Numbered from the stretch's first letter, positions 23,342 to 36,179 are shown. The stretch: 64,000 nt of DNA from Owenia fusiformis (GCA_903813345.2 CAIIXF020000006.1:39151936-39215935); one strand, 5' to 3'. Program-made: numbers and translations. Notes: generated by a model from the letters alone, not told the origin.

Positions 23342-26300
23342 GTAAGTTAGGCATATAGTAATTACAAGTTAATGATAAAAGTCGTATTCGACGAAGAAAC
23401 AGCAGGATATGTCTTTTAATTTCTTAATTTTTTATTTTATTTTTAATTTAAATTAATTTTTATTTTAACTCTGAAACGATTAAAATTAATTTTTGATATT
23501 TGTTCACCAAATGCTGCAGTTATTAAAGGTACTATGAAAATCATTATTTTTTAAGTTCAAACCTAAATAAGAAATAAGCAATTTTATATAAAGGTATTTC
23601 ATCAAAAACACATCCATATTTTCAAATTCTTTTGGTTTTATAGGGTGACTCACAAAAGTGGTTTTGAATGAAATTTTCACATGCTATGATAGAACACATA
23701 CATGTTAAACAGTTTTGTTAAAATCATGTCGGCATTTTCTAATTGTTGAATGTCAGAACAGAATCAAAATCACTTTTTGTGAAGAGACATTTTGGACACT
23801 CTGTATTTCACTACTCAGCCTATGATTAATTATCGAATTTTAGTTTGAGTGTAATTTTTACGGATATAGGCCTAGATTAGTATAAAACAAAAAAGTCATA
23901 TTCTATTTTCAGGTGCAAGCGATTCTGGAAAAAGTACATTTTCAAAGCAAATGAAGTAAGTACATACAGTATAAGCAGTTATACAGTGTATACAGTGTAT
24001 ACAGTTATACAATTATACAGTTATACAGTGTATACAGTTATGACAAACTAACGAAATTACCTGAACAGGTTCCCTAATAAAAAGGAAATTGTGTAATTAC
24101 ATGTAGGCACGTAGTTCGTTCTGTGTAGCGATAGTTCTATAGCGACACATCAAGCAATAATACTCTCCAAAGCAAATTATTTGAAATTGCAGCTGTTTCA
24201 CAGCGTAAACAGCATTCATTTATCAAGAACGAGATGACCTTGCAAATTATATTTGCATTTTGAAAGTTGAAAGGTGTCTGTGTGATTTTATACAAAATGG
24301 GAAACATTAAACAAAAATGTGCTACTTCTAAACAAGCGGTGTGGATGGCCCACTCATAATTTTTTACCATTTTTAGATCCAAAGTTTGGAAAATAATCTT
24401 CAAAGTTAAAGGTCTCGTGCATAGTTTACACTTTTGCTTGTGTAAGAAAAATTGGTTGAAAAATAGGAGAGAACTAAATAAGCCCAGATGGAGTAGAGAA
24501 CATTACGTGTTTAAGTGTATATGATCTAGAAATCTCAGCTTCTTTTGTTGCTATAATGACAGGTATTAAATATTGGAAAATAAAATGACCAACCTCTTTT
24601 TTTCAAAAGTCATAACAGACTCCTTGGGTGATAAAACACTCCAAACGTTTCATGGTACCTTTAATTTTGGTTTAAATAAAGGGGCAACAATTAAGGCCTA
24701 GAGAGAGAAACTTTTTCTGAGCTATCAAGTCAACATTTTGCTTAACATCTTCGTTGACATACCTATTTTCTTACTCTATCAATTTCGGCATTATGAAGTA
24801 TAAATTCAGTTCAAAGCTTCAAAAAGGGGAAATCCACTTATATATTTTTGAGATTCACCATGTTTCAAGAGGAATGTCAGCTGAAATAATGTTTATCTCA
24901 GGGGTTTCTTTGTAAATAATAAAAATATTGTCTTGATGAAATATTCAAACTTAAATATATTTTGACACTGGTTCATGATCGTCGAATGGCCCCTCTGCAC
25001 TAATTGTTGCACCTTTAAACCCACACAACGTTTTATGGTACATGTACCTTTAAGATGTTATCTATTGAATACAATATACTTAGGTAAAAATCATTCTCTG
25101 AATTTTGATTAAAATTCTGCTGGTATATTACTTATAATTAGTAGCTAATGCATCTGATCCGTTACTGCTATCAAATGCTTTCCTTAGCTCATATACATCT
25201 GACTAACGTTCAATTTAGAGCTATTTTTACCTATGTTTTACTATTTATTTAATGTAAGAGTATTGTTCTTTTTTCTCTATAGCAGCACTAAGCCCATAAA
25301 TATTCATTATTTGCGAATAGATTTTTTGGGTTTTAAGATAGCGTTGAAAAATACTATAAAGATATGCATTAGGGTTTAGCTGCAATTATGAATTTCACTC
25401 CATCGACCAAAATATAAGGCAAAACAAGAAATAGGAAATAAATATTGCTCAAAATAAAAACTGTTACGAAAAAGCAAGTTTGATGTCTCAAATAGTCCCC
25501 ATGTTATAAAATCAATAAAACCCTTTTCCAGGACCGGTGAACCAAGGGGAATCATCTGTTCCGTAAGGCACTGGTTACAAGACCCTATTGTTGTAGTGCA
25601 TAAGGGGATGGGAAGCCACAAGCCAGGGTCTTGAAATAGGACTAATACATATAAATACCATCTTACAATACACAATGTTTGTTTGATTTTCCTTTCAATA
25701 GACTCAAATATATTGCAGTCGCATATCCAAACTTTGCAAAGTAAAAAATATTTGGCTTGAGCATTCCTTTAAATGGTATTTTCTATTTTGCAACACTATT
25801 TTCCAATATATGATAATTATTTAAAATAGACATGTAACTACTCGTACATGATAATTATTTAAAATAGACATGTAACTATATGATAATTATTTGTTCACCG
25901 GATGAACTTTCTTCAAGATTTAAATACTGTTATTTACAAATATGGTCAACAATCTTTAGAAATTAATATATCCCCCCTGAATTCAAGATCTGCAATTTAA
26001 AATTTAAATTTAGTTTTTTCTGACCTTATATACACTTTAATAATTTAACAAATCATTCATTATAATATCTTGGTAAAACAAAGTCTGTATATCTGAACAT
26101 ATCTCTTATCTGAACGCCATTCAATGTGAATACTTTAAAAACCTAAAACGGAACGCCCGTATTTCTTTTACGGAATCCTACATCATAATATCTTGGTACT
26201 TCAAATCTGTACTTCTTGTACAGAATTCTATATCACAATATCCCGGTACTTCAAATCTGTATACCCTTTAGGAATTCTACATCATAATATCTTGGTACTT

Positions 26301-29300
26301 CAAATCTTCATTTTATTTACAGAATACTACACCACAACGGTTTCAGTGAAGATGAGTTGATCCACATGAAGTCATTAATTTATAGTAACACAATTCAAGC
26401 AATTTACAACATCCTAGATGCAATGGAGAACCTGGAAATAGAGTTAGAGGATCCACAATATAAGGTAAGACTGGCCCCAGTTACAATATAGGATCGGAGG
26501 AGATGTCTTGTTTATTGACAATTTATTTTCAAAATGGTCGAAGTATGATGGCATAAAATGGCACTTAAAAGGATATATATTGATTTTTTTACTAATAAGA
26601 TACAATAAGACATGTAAGATGAATATTATATGAATACAGTTATATGATTAATATAAGATGAATATAATAATATGAATAATATTATATAAATACAGTAATA
26701 TGAATAATATAATATGAATATAGTAATATAAATAATATAAGATGAATAAAGTAATATGGATAATACATAATGAATATAGTAATATGATTAATATAATATG
26801 AATATAGTAATATGATTAATATAAGATGAATATAATAATATGAATAATATAAAATGAATATAGTAGTATGAATAATATAAGATGAATATAGTAATATGAA
26901 TAATATAATATGAATATAGTTATATGAATAATATAAGATGAATATAGTAATATGAATAATATTAGATGAATATAGTGATATGACTAATGCAAGATGAATA
27001 TAATAATATGAATAATATAATATGAATATAGTAATATGAATAATATAAGATGAATATAGTAATACGACTCATACAAGATGAATATAGTAATATAAATAAT
27101 ATAAGATGAATATAGTCATATGAATAATATATGGTGAATACAGCCATACGAACAATATAAGATGAATAAAGTAATACGACTAATGTAAGATGAATATAGT
27201 AACAGGAATAATATTACTTTGAACTGCAAGCCTCTGATCATTTTAAAATGATAACGAAAAAAATGTTGAATTTTATTTTCAATAGCGTGATGCTGAGAGC
27301 GTAGAGATGCTATGTGACCCGATTAACAGGGGACATATGGACATGACCCCTGAGATAGGCAACGCTATTCGCAACCTATGGACAGATAAAGGTGTCCAAA
27401 AGTGTTTCCAGAGATCCAATGAATACCAATTAGACGACTCCACAGAATAGTAAGTGCATGTATATGTAATGGCCAAGATGGTGCTAATTATCCCTGCAAG
27501 AAAAGTTTATATCCTAGTTCTTGCCTTTAACCTCTATAACAAAATCACTTCTCAATGTATTCACCTCTCGATGTGTTCACCTCTCTATGTGATCACCTCT
27601 TCTTGTGATCACCTAAATATTTGGTCCCACTTTTAACCTGACGTTGATTTCCATGTTTAAATGACTTCCTAATGTGAACACTACCTGCCAATCTGAACAC
27701 CGTTGGTCTCAGTAACGCTCATATTAGATAGGTTTTGCTATTGCTTTATCGCATTGTTTCATGTATTTCAGTTTCATGACTTTCATGAACACCGTTGGCT
27801 AGTCCCAGTAGCGCTCATATTAGATAGGTTTTGCTATTGCTTTATCGCATTGTTTCATGTATTTCAGTTTCATGACTTTCATGAACACCGTTGGCTAGTC
27901 CCAGTAGCGCCCATATTAGATAGGTTTTGCTATTGCTTTATCGCATTGTTTCATGTATTTCAGTTTCATGACTTCCGTTGAACGTATATCAGCACCTCAC
28001 TACATCCCAACAGAGCAAGATATTTTGCGATCACGCATTTCAACGACTGGAATAGTAGAGACAAATTTTCAATTCAAAGGTCACACATTTAGGTGAGATA
28101 ATTTACTGAGTATGTAAAGGACATATGTTAATCTTCAACATTTAGTTAAAGGCCATATGTATTAAAGTGCTAATTCGGTAATTTATGTTTATTTTTTCTC
28201 ACTACAATAGATTAAACAGATATTGGTGAGTAAAAATAGTATTCCTACAGACTCTCAACTCATTCCGTTTGTTCATTAGTGGCAAAATAAGATTTCCCGG
28301 GAAAAAACATGACGTCACAAACAGAACCGGTTATGGACTTTTAACGGCAATGCATTATGCAACTAAAGTGCCAAGTTAAAATTGTTTATGTTATATTATG
28401 TTCTGATTGATCAGAAAGGAGTAACGCTTACCGAAATCACCTCATGGTTCAATGCCTTTTGGTTACAAGATTTTAGACAGCTTGAGTTATGTAATACTAT
28501 TGTATAAACTGTATTTTGACCCCATGAGCATCGAACAGACACTATAAGATTGTAAATAGGCTATGTATTTAGATTCTCAACGGGTATTGTAACCATATGC
28601 ATTTTAATTTCCAATGGTTAGTCAAATGTCATATGCATTTTAAGTTTCCAATGGTTGATTTTAAGGCCAGATGTATTTAATTCTTCAACGGGTAGTTAAA
28701 AGCCCTTTTACCATTGAGACTTTCAAATGAATTTCAAGTATAAATGTTCTTCATGGGAAAATTGTGAACCTTCTCTCCGTGCAAGGGTAATTAAAGAGAT
28801 GTTCTTCCTGATATTGTCAATTTGAAAAGCTTACTTTCTTATCTAACATAAAACCATTATGTTCCTTACATCCAAGATTACTTTACTGTCAACTTAAAAA
28901 AAGATTTTTAGATGAATGGCGCTTATCTATTTCTAATTCCAACCGAATACCCTTTTATATATTTTATATACCCCTTAAATACCGTTTCGATAGTTTATAC
29001 TACCTTAAAATATATTTTCATCTACCCTTATATTCAATTTACTATGCTTTTGACTAACCCAATCAATTTATATTTAGCTCATATTGTATGACTTTGTTTA
29101 TTTCTAGAATGTTTGATGTCGGAGGTCAAAGGTCGCAGCGAAGGAAGTGGATTCACTGTTTTGACAATGTAACTGCATTGCTCTTCATTGCAGCAATGAG
29201 TGCTTATAATCAAGTTCTACGGGAGGATGCAACCATTGTAAGTCATTATTATTTACCATTAGAAAAATAACTACAGTGAAAGATGTATATCTGAATACCT

Positions 29301-32300
29301 CTATAAGCTGAACACCTTTTGATATAACACTCAATCTTGACCCAAAAGGCTGGTTTCTATTCTTATGTTTACCACTTTTATATATTGGTAGGTCAATTGT
29401 ACATGTTGCTTGCAATTTTGTCACTCCCTATTGATCTGATTCTCCATTTGAGTCCCGAGAATTACTGAATTAATACAATTGGACACTGTCCCTAAGTCCC
29501 CAGTATTCGTGAATTAATATGATTTGACACAAGTCCTAAATCCTCAGACTTATAATTGGACACGGTTCCCAAGTCCTTAGACTTCCTGGATTGATATAAT
29601 TGGACACAGTTCCTAAATCACCAGACTTTCTGAATTGATATAAATCAACACAGTCCCTATGTTCCCAGACTTCATGAATTGATATAATTGGACACATTTC
29701 TTTAGTCACTAGGCTTCCTGAATTAATATAATTGGACACCGTTCCCAAGTCCTTAGAATTCCAGAATTAATATAATTGGAAACTAGGTCTCTGATTTAAG
29801 AGAGTCCTTAGGCTTCCCCTGAATTGATATAATTGGTTACAGTCCCTAAGTCCCAAGACTTCCTGAATTAATATAATTGGACAACGTTCCTAAGTCCCTA
29901 GACTTCAAGGATTGATATAATTTGACACCGTTCCTAAGTCCCAGACTTCCCGAATTATTATAATTAGACACAGTCTCCAAGTCCCGAGACTTCGTGAATT
30001 AAATATAATTGGACGCCGTTCCCAAGTCCGCAGACTTCCTGAATTGATATAATTTGATGCAGTCCCTAAGTCCCAAGACTTCTTGAATTAATATAATTGG
30101 ACACCGTCCACTGACTTTATATAACTGACAAAATTCTTAAGTCTCTAGATTCCCCGAAGGGAAATGATAAAATGGTTTGTCTGTCACAAGGTCGAAGCAA
30201 AACAAATCATGTTTGTCCTACTTTCTAAAGCACCTCGTTAATCAAAGTTAATCTGACTTATTGCTTTTGCATGAAACGTGACAAAATCTAATTAAAGCAG
30301 AAACGTAGAGAATCATTGCACGAATGGTCAACCAAGTAACTCAGTAATTTAGCAATGTTGGATAGTACACATCAGCCTATCCATGTTTTGATATGTGCAA
30401 AGTTTGGAAATCAAAGTTTAACCATTCAAATATTTTTTATCATGACTCGAAAACTAAAAGTAGTTGTTTATATGTTTGAATAACAAAATGATTTAGTTTC
30501 GCATAATTTAGATTAACCTTGCCCAAGTCGGTCTCTTTTACTTATCCTGATTTCTGTTATGACCGGTGGTAAATTCAAGATCAGATAATTAAAAAGATAC
30601 CGACTTGGGCAAGGCTTAATTTAAATTTATTCTGTAAATCTTTTTCGAGCAACTGAAAATTGTTTTTATATGACATCACAGACTAAAACAACATACAAAT
30701 ACATGTATATCATAATGCAATACAGGTATTTTGCAGGTATTTGATTCATTAAATTGCATTACCATAGGATCAAATATTTGTTTATAATTTGTGTCACCTG
30801 GAGGACATCTACCAATCAGAGAGTCCATTATGTTTATTGCTAAACACACCTGAACATCATCACAATTCTTGTGAAGTAAATCACCCAAATCCGTGTTAAT
30901 TTCCATGACAATGGAATCCAATGTCCTTTATGTAATACCTGGATACTGAGAGCAATATATAATGCCATGATAACTATCTAATTAAGGATCACAAAGCATT
31001 GAGATCTTATCACCTGTGTATTTGTTAACTATTAATAACAATATCTAGTGTTAGAGACAAATAAATACAATAATAACACGATAACAACTACACTAGATGC
31101 TGAGCGGATCTTAACGAATATGACTCATAATGTCAGTCCATGTTTCTGGTGAAACAGAATTGATCCCTTCCATTGTTTCTATCGTCATCGCCCTTTTTGC
31201 CCTCATGGTACCAATGATTTGACACTTTCTAACTCCTACTTAGTCAGACACCCCCAGTTCTTTTTATGTCACAATGAAGAAAATGCTGTTCTTAATTGTT
31301 TTAAATTCTAAGGAATCTTAAAGTTTAGCCTAAACACGCCATTAGAAGATTGCCAAGCCATTCCATGTAAATTTAAATGTCATGAAATAAATAGTTTATC
31401 ATAAAGAAACAAAAGTTTGCCAAGTATCAGGATACTACATAGAACATAAAATGTTCAGAGTTTCAAAAGCTTGTTTTCGAATTATACAAGGTTGACTGCA
31501 AGATTATTTTGTTGTTTTGGATAACTCACGGAAATGTGTTACTTAGTATTTTATCTTACAACATGATCAACATCATTTTCGTTATTCCATATATTTGATT
31601 AGCACAGAAACAGAGCTTTAAGTGATCAATAGCAATTATAAGGGTGAGAATCAAAATACAAGATTGTCCCATAACACGATTACCCCTCTTTCCGATGATA
31701 TTTAGTTGAATAGTTGTTAATCTTTTTACGATTTAAACTTGAAAAAATTGAAGCAACAAAAACAGAATGGAGATTATCATCACTCTACTATACCTTGCAT
31801 TTGGTGTTCATGAGCAACCTATTTGGCTTATTAGTAATGATAATGTATTTGTTTTTATTTGTCTGTTCCTTATTAATGGTTTATCGGTTGAATGTTAGAT
31901 GTTGATAAGGTACTTTCAAAAATTTATTAAACAATGAAATTAGACAAACAAAGTATCTTATGCATTTCTAGGAGTTAGGTATAGTAGTGTGATCATATCA
32001 CTTACATATTCCCCTCTCTTTGATTGGTTTCTCTGATTAGTGGAATATATTATCTTGTAAAGTGTCACGGGTATTCACCGAATAACAGTGAATAATAAAA
32101 ACAAATTTATTTCTATTTTCGGTGAATACCCTATGACACTTCCACAATATGATATTGTGAAAGATGCACATGTATTCACCTCAATAAAACTAAATATTTA
32201 TATATTATTCCATGGTAAGCTGCGCTCACTCATGAAGATATCGATATCCACTCATGAATATAAATGATATTTTTTCAAAACCATAGGATATTCCTTTTAT

Positions 32301-35300
32301 ATCAGGCGGAAATACAGTGTATACACGTATGGACATAAATTGAAATATCGGCCATCTCACTCCTTGCCTGGACTATGGCTACTCCAATTTGTTTTATTAA
32401 TATCAAAATTAATATAACTTGTCAAAGATAACAGAAAAGCAATAAAACACTCAAGGTGGAAACAAGATTAATTATTATTTGGAGTGGATTTAATCTGCTC
32501 AATGTTAATTCTTGTAAAAACAACGAATCATCGAATGCTTTACATTATTTTAAGTGATTTTGTAAAGAAAGGTAAAGAAATAGTATGTTTTAAATAATGT
32601 GCAGTTGATGAATGAGGTTAGAATGACCTCATGTGCTGGAAAATCTGTCATCGGTTATTTTAATCTGACGTTGTTCTAGAACAAGGCCTTCTGTTCTGAG
32701 GTTTCTCTGAAGCCTTGTTGTTGTATTTACTTGTGATATAGGAAAACCTATAGGCTGCACATTTATCTAATCTAAAGACCGTTCAAGGTTTTATCATGTC
32801 ACCAGTAGTGACATATTGTTTAGCCTCTAACCTTTTATGGACAATGGTCGGCGGTTGGTGTTCGGCTTTCAGTGTCTGTAACAAATGTAAGGTAGTGACA
32901 TTTTGCGTGTCATGCCTTGTTTTTAATCTATCATAGAAGCGATTCTGAAACAATCTGTCTCGTCTGGCACATGACTGGCATTCCCTATGCTTATCTTATC
33001 TGCAAAGTTTCACTCTTTCATTTCCCAGAGTAAACAAAACGAATTGTAATTACATTCTAATGATTCACTATATTGTAACCATGTGAAGTCACTCCTTGTA
33101 TTGTAATATATATGATCAAAAACGTGACGGATATTACTCCGGGGGACATATATAAGAATGCTGCTATTTAGGATTGCACCTTCAAAACAACCCTATTAAG
33201 AATCATATTCAAGTATTCCAAAGAATAATATTACAAACAAACTGCATTTTGTACATTTTCATCAAGCAGACGATGGTTCTAATTCATAACGCACATGTAA
33301 TGCGATTACTGACAGAAAAATACAGGAAATTGTTCTTAGTCAGATGGTATTATTATTGTAGTTACACCGACTCATCACATGTTTTGGCGCAAGACTTGTT
33401 CTTTCAGTAGCTACATTTACGTCAGTCTCTGCAACTGATTTATCATCACGAGGGGTCACACATCCAAAGCCAAACGTGTGACTTAATTACTGGACTTGTA
33501 TTTTATTTGGCCCAACTTAATTTGGATGTATCAATTTGCCAAGGGGTTGCCTTTCTGATTTATTAAATGTGATAAATGTATACTGATCTATTGTAGTACA
33601 AAGCTCTTTGTAGTACATGTACTCCTAGGCTGTGTTTGGAGTTTGTCGAAACTGAATAATCAAAATAGCTTATTGTCACATGTTATGTACTAATATAATA
33701 TTATAAATAAATTCTACTGCTCAAAACACATGCTTCTTGGACTTTCATTATGTAAAATTGTTTAATAGACTGTATGGGAAACAGAGACAATTGATTTTGA
33801 TTCGCCAAATGTGCCAAAGAGCCAATTTAATAGGGTTTGAAACTCTCAAATGGCTGACTCCCAATGGCAACCACTTTCATAAAGTACCTTCCACACTAAA
33901 CAACGTTTTCTTCTTTACTTTATCCTTTGGTTTGAGCTTTGTACTGACATCCTTTACATGAACTCTTGTCAGTATTGTTTTAATTATGCATGACTATACA
34001 ATGAACATGTAAAGGTCAGCTCAAACCTTAGTCTACTTAGTCATCAACCCAGACTCTAGTCAACTCAGATCCTAGTCAGCTTAGACCTGAGTCAATTCAA
34101 ATTCTACCTAATCAACTCAGACCTTAGTCAACTCAGATCTTACCTCACCAACTTAGACTATGGTCAACTCAGATCCTAATCAGCTTGATCATAGTCAACT
34201 CAGATTCTATCTAATCAACTTTAATCAACTCAGACCCTAATCATGATAAACCTTAGTCGATTCAGATTCTAATAAACGCAGGCCCTAGTCAACTGAGATA
34301 CAAGTCAGTTTTAACCTTATATAACACAGATCTAAATAATATGAGACTTTAGTTTCAGATTATACCTAATCAACTCAGACTTTAGTCAACGAGCTTCGTA
34401 GGGGCTTGTACGGGGTCTGTTGTAATTTGCCTGTGTAACCCAAACACTTTTGGCCGGACCTAGAGGTGTTAAAATATTAAACAGTTTTTTTTTCGTTGAT
34501 ATAGTTTTGTCACATATAGCGTTTTATTATATAATAATGTAATGTATCATACTTATATACTTTCAGAATAGAATGAAGGAGAGTCTCATGTTGTTCTCGT
34601 CGATTACAAACAGCGGCTACTTCAAAACAACTGAATTGATACTTTTTCTCAACAAGAAAGACATTTTTGAACAGAAGATATCACAATTTAAGCTGTCTGA
34701 GTATTTCCCAAATTATAGAGGTAGGATTCTATATTATATTTGCAAACATGAAGATGCAAAATTACACTCCTTCTAAAAGGCAATCTGTAGTTTTTATTGG
34801 ATATCATTATCAATGCCTGTCCATGTGCGAATCTTATTCTTCTAAATAATATATGCATTCATTCATCCGTATAACATGATAACATGCAACACGATAGTTA
34901 TGTTGTATGTTGGCTCCACCAAAATTATCATTGTTGTCGATCTTATAAAAATGAAAAGAAAAAATTGTTTCCTCGTAACAATAGTTCTAAAATTAGTTAC
35001 CGTTGACTAATCCTTTTAAATTACCAAACGCAAACTGGGTTTGATTTAATAAGTGATCCTAAGAAGCATCCGGTTGCCAAACTTATGGAGGGGAGTGTAT
35101 ATTCTTCCTTCATTCAAAGGACTTCATGCTTTACTCAGTCAAGTAATGTGTGTATTTAATATTTAATTTATCTAATATTTAATTGAATGTTACAACTTGA
35201 ATCGTTTCGAATTTGAATATGGAAAAGGTTTTGTCTAAATGTCAATATATGTATCAATAACTATGTTGATCGAAATGTCAATCTAATTCTAATATCAAAA

Positions 35301-35618
35301 ACGCCTAAAATACCTTTCATTATCATCATTATTATTACAAGTCAGGCAGGAAGGTCAGTTTAAAATATCATCAGTCTTCCTAATGTTACATATTGAATTA
35401 AATACATTTAAAGATTATCTGTATTTTCAGGAGGGAATAATTTCAAAGAAGCGGCTGCATTCATACGTGATCTTTTCGAAGGCAACCTCCCACCTAAAAA
35501 GTTGGTTTACACACATTATACTACTGCAATAGACACTAAAAATATCCAAGTTGTTTTCAATGTTTCCATGGCGAGTGTGTTAAGGAACAATCTAGAAGCT
35601 GCTGGGATGTTATTGTGA
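23191..35618 (+). CDS. Heterotrimeric G-protein alpha subunit, Gi/o-like (8 coding exons)
   Basis: GTP-binding switch that couples membrane receptors to effectors at the inner plasma membrane. Joined exons: 23191-23341, 23913-23955, 26323-26464, 27286-27449, 27964-28092, 29108-29237, 34567-34720, 35431-35618; 1101 nt, 366 residues (Gi is about 354). All introns are GT-AG and phases agree. Gly2 in an MGxxxS context fits N-myristoylation. The P-loop is GASDSGKST (51-59), where GAGESGKST is usual. Catalytic Arg191 and Thr194 sit in the TTGIVET switch I, Gln217 in DVGGQRS, and NKKD at 282-285. G5 reads TTAI (335-338) rather than TCAT. The C-terminus AAGMLL lacks the Cys modified by pertussis toxin in Gi/o and is one residue longer. 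Exon lengths match the classical Gi/o gene layout. A divergent or lineage-specific alpha subunit is possible. Exons 7 and 8 are duplicated downstream. Confidence 0.93.
23640..23815. repeat. Possible degenerate mariner-type MITE in intron 1
   Basis: Left 'tatagGGTGactCACAAAAGTGGTTTTGA' and right (reverse complement) 'tacagaGTG...CACAAAAAGTGATTTTGA' are imperfect inverted matches near a TA boundary. Heavily eroded; low confidence. Confidence 0.3.
23913..23955 (+). CDS. G-alpha exon 2 (P-loop, 43 nt)
   Basis: Microexon encoding the rest of the P-loop, [14 protein letters not shown]. Acceptor ttttcag, donor gtaagt. Length 43 nt equals the Gi/o standard. Ser53 and Asp54 replace the usual Gly-Glu. 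Confidence 0.9.
23975..24040 (+). repeat. Short 'tatacagt' microsatellite in intron 2
   Basis: Repeats of (gt/tt)atacagt next to the exon 2 donor. Confidence 0.7.
24041..26322. other. Intron 2, no gene recognised
   Basis: AT-rich intronic sequence. A short direct duplication of 'atgataattatttaaaatagacatgtaact' lies near 25820-25870, and three spaced repeats of 'tcataatatcttggtacttcaaatct' lie near 26180-26310. Confidence 0.6.
26323..26464 (+). CDS. G-alpha exon 3 (helical domain start, 142 nt)
   Basis: Encodes [12 protein letters not shown]... through ...ELEDPQYK, the linker into the all-helical domain. Acceptor tttacag, donor gtaaga. The length matches Gi/o. Confidence 0.9.
26595..27215 (+). 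repeat. Minisatellite in intron 3, ~28-bp unit
   Basis: Repeats of 'gaatatagtaatatgaata' plus 'atataagat', roughly 28 bp with variants, ending about 70 bp before exon 4. Confidence 0.9.
27286..27449 (+). CDS. G-alpha exon 4 (helical domain)
   Basis: Encodes [10 protein letters not shown]... to ...[10 protein letters not shown], including the family block LW-x-D-x-GVQ-x-CF. Acceptor caatag, donor gtaagt. Its downstream intron contains the repeated acceptor region. Confidence 0.9.
27545..27620 (+). repeat. Short tandem repeat 'tgtgatcacctct' in intron 4
   Basis: Four or so copies of a ~16-bp motif (tcacctctc.atgtg.). Confidence 0.7.
27703..27974 (+). repeat. Threefold 96-bp repeat containing the exon 5 splice acceptor
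   Basis: Three copies of a 96-bp unit, the last running into exon 5. Each includes the acceptor 'atgtatttcag' and the first bases of the exon (tttcatgactt). The AGs are at 27770-27771, 27866-27867 and 27962-27963. Splicing to either upstream acceptor would enter a frame that hits TAG in 'ggcTAGtcc' after about ten codons. Confidence 0.92.
27964..28092 (+). CDS. G-alpha exon 5 (switch I, 129 nt)
   Basis: Encodes [15 protein letters not shown]...[15 protein letters not shown]...; carries Arg191 and Thr194 for GTP hydrolysis and Mg2+ binding. The acceptor tttcag is the last of three near-identical acceptors 96 bp apart. Only this one gives an open frame into the exon. Confidence 0.92.
28093..29107. 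other. Intron 5
   Basis: No gene. A perfect CRE palindrome TGACGTCA lies at 28310-28317. The motifs 'ttaaaggccatatgtatt' and 'tttccaatggtta' recur loosely. Confidence 0.6.
29108..29237 (+). CDS. G-alpha exon 6 (switch II, 130 nt)
   Basis: Encodes [18 protein letters not shown]... with catalytic Gln217, ending ...LREDATI. Acceptor tttctag, donor gtaagt. Confidence 0.93.
29440..30125 (+). repeat. Minisatellite in intron 6, ~43-45-bp unit
   Basis: About 14 degenerate copies of a unit built from 'cctgaattaatataattgg', 'acaccgttcc' and 'aagtccctagactt'. Confidence 0.9.
30513..30619. mobile_element. Small MITE in intron 6 (107 bp)
   Basis: Inverted termini TTAACCTTGCCCAAGTCGG and CCGACTTGGGCAAGGCTTAA around a ~50-bp centre. 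TTA/TAA at the boundaries could be part of the repeat or a target duplication. Confidence 0.6.
30620..33030. other. Intron 6, middle part
   Basis: No coding sequence that I can support. A minus-strand open frame at 30676-30921 (81 codons) has reasonable composition but no domain I recognise. Confidence 0.5.
32046..32155. repeat. Foldback repeat (AGTGTCAcgGGTATTCACCGA hairpin)
   Basis: AGTGTCACGGGTATTCACCG at about 32061 is inverted at about 32121-32140, with weaker pairing further out. A probable MITE of about 110 bp. Confidence 0.55.
34020..34400 (+). repeat. Degenerate 'agtcaactcagacc' array upstream of exon 7
   Basis: Irregular repeats of a 12-15-bp motif. A shorter version precedes exon 7' at about 39980-40130. 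Confidence 0.8.
34567..34720 (+). CDS. G-alpha exon 7 (NKKD motif, 154 nt)
   Basis: Encodes [10 protein letters not shown]... with guanine-specificity motif NKKD (282-285) and ends ...[10 protein letters not shown]. Acceptor tttcag, donor gtagga. A nearly identical copy is at 40664-40817. Confidence 0.92.
35431..35618 (+). CDS. G-alpha exon 8 (C-terminus, stop TGA)
   Basis: Encodes the last 61 residues, including the variant G5 loop TTAI, DTKN, and the receptor-contacting C-terminal helix ending [10 protein letters not shown]. The Cys at position -4 of Gi/o is absent. The frameshifted copy is at 49909-50095. Confidence 0.92.
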
Positions 35619-36179
35619 CTCATAAATGTTACCTACAGCCATTGCAACAATGAAGTTGCAACTGACTACCCTTGGCTCGAGGCTCTGGCTTGGTTAGACA
35701 GTTCATGCTATTGATAAACCCAAGACTAGCTGCTGCAGACTTATCGGAATTTGAATGAAAAAGAAATGAAAGCAGAAAATGCAATTCTCAATTCTAAATG
35801 GGTAGCCATATTTTGATCTACTTCTGATTGGTCAATGTCAGATCGAATGAATGTTTCTCTGAAAGAGTGTAGATGAAGCTCCCTTTTAAGGATGCAAAAT
35901 CACACCAATACAGGATGTTCATGAAATATTTTTATTGTTATTGCCAAGAGACTTTATGGACACACTGTATATGGCTAATGATAGCACATTTGGGCTTCAT
36001 GGAGAAACAATCTCTAAGCTATATTTTTTATGAAATTATTATTATCACCAATGTATATACTGAAAATGATTTACAGAGGTGCTGAAATTATTCAACTGCA
36101 AATATGAAATGAACTTTATACAGAAAGGAATATATATTGCACAAAAACAGCGTTGATGAAAGTCAAGACAGACCAAGGT

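Noticed and set aside
25376-25675. 99-codon minus-strand frame in intron 2
   Set aside because: No domain, splice sites or conservation pattern recognised.
30676-30921. 81-codon minus-strand frame in intron 6 with ordinary composition
   Set aside because: No recognisable family and no convincing flanking exons; length alone is insufficient.
35911-35975. Mariner-like ends (caggatgttcatgaaat ... ggacacactgta) after exon 8
   Set aside because: Too short and diverged to define an element; the same sequence in copy B (50400-50460) reflects the segmental duplication only.
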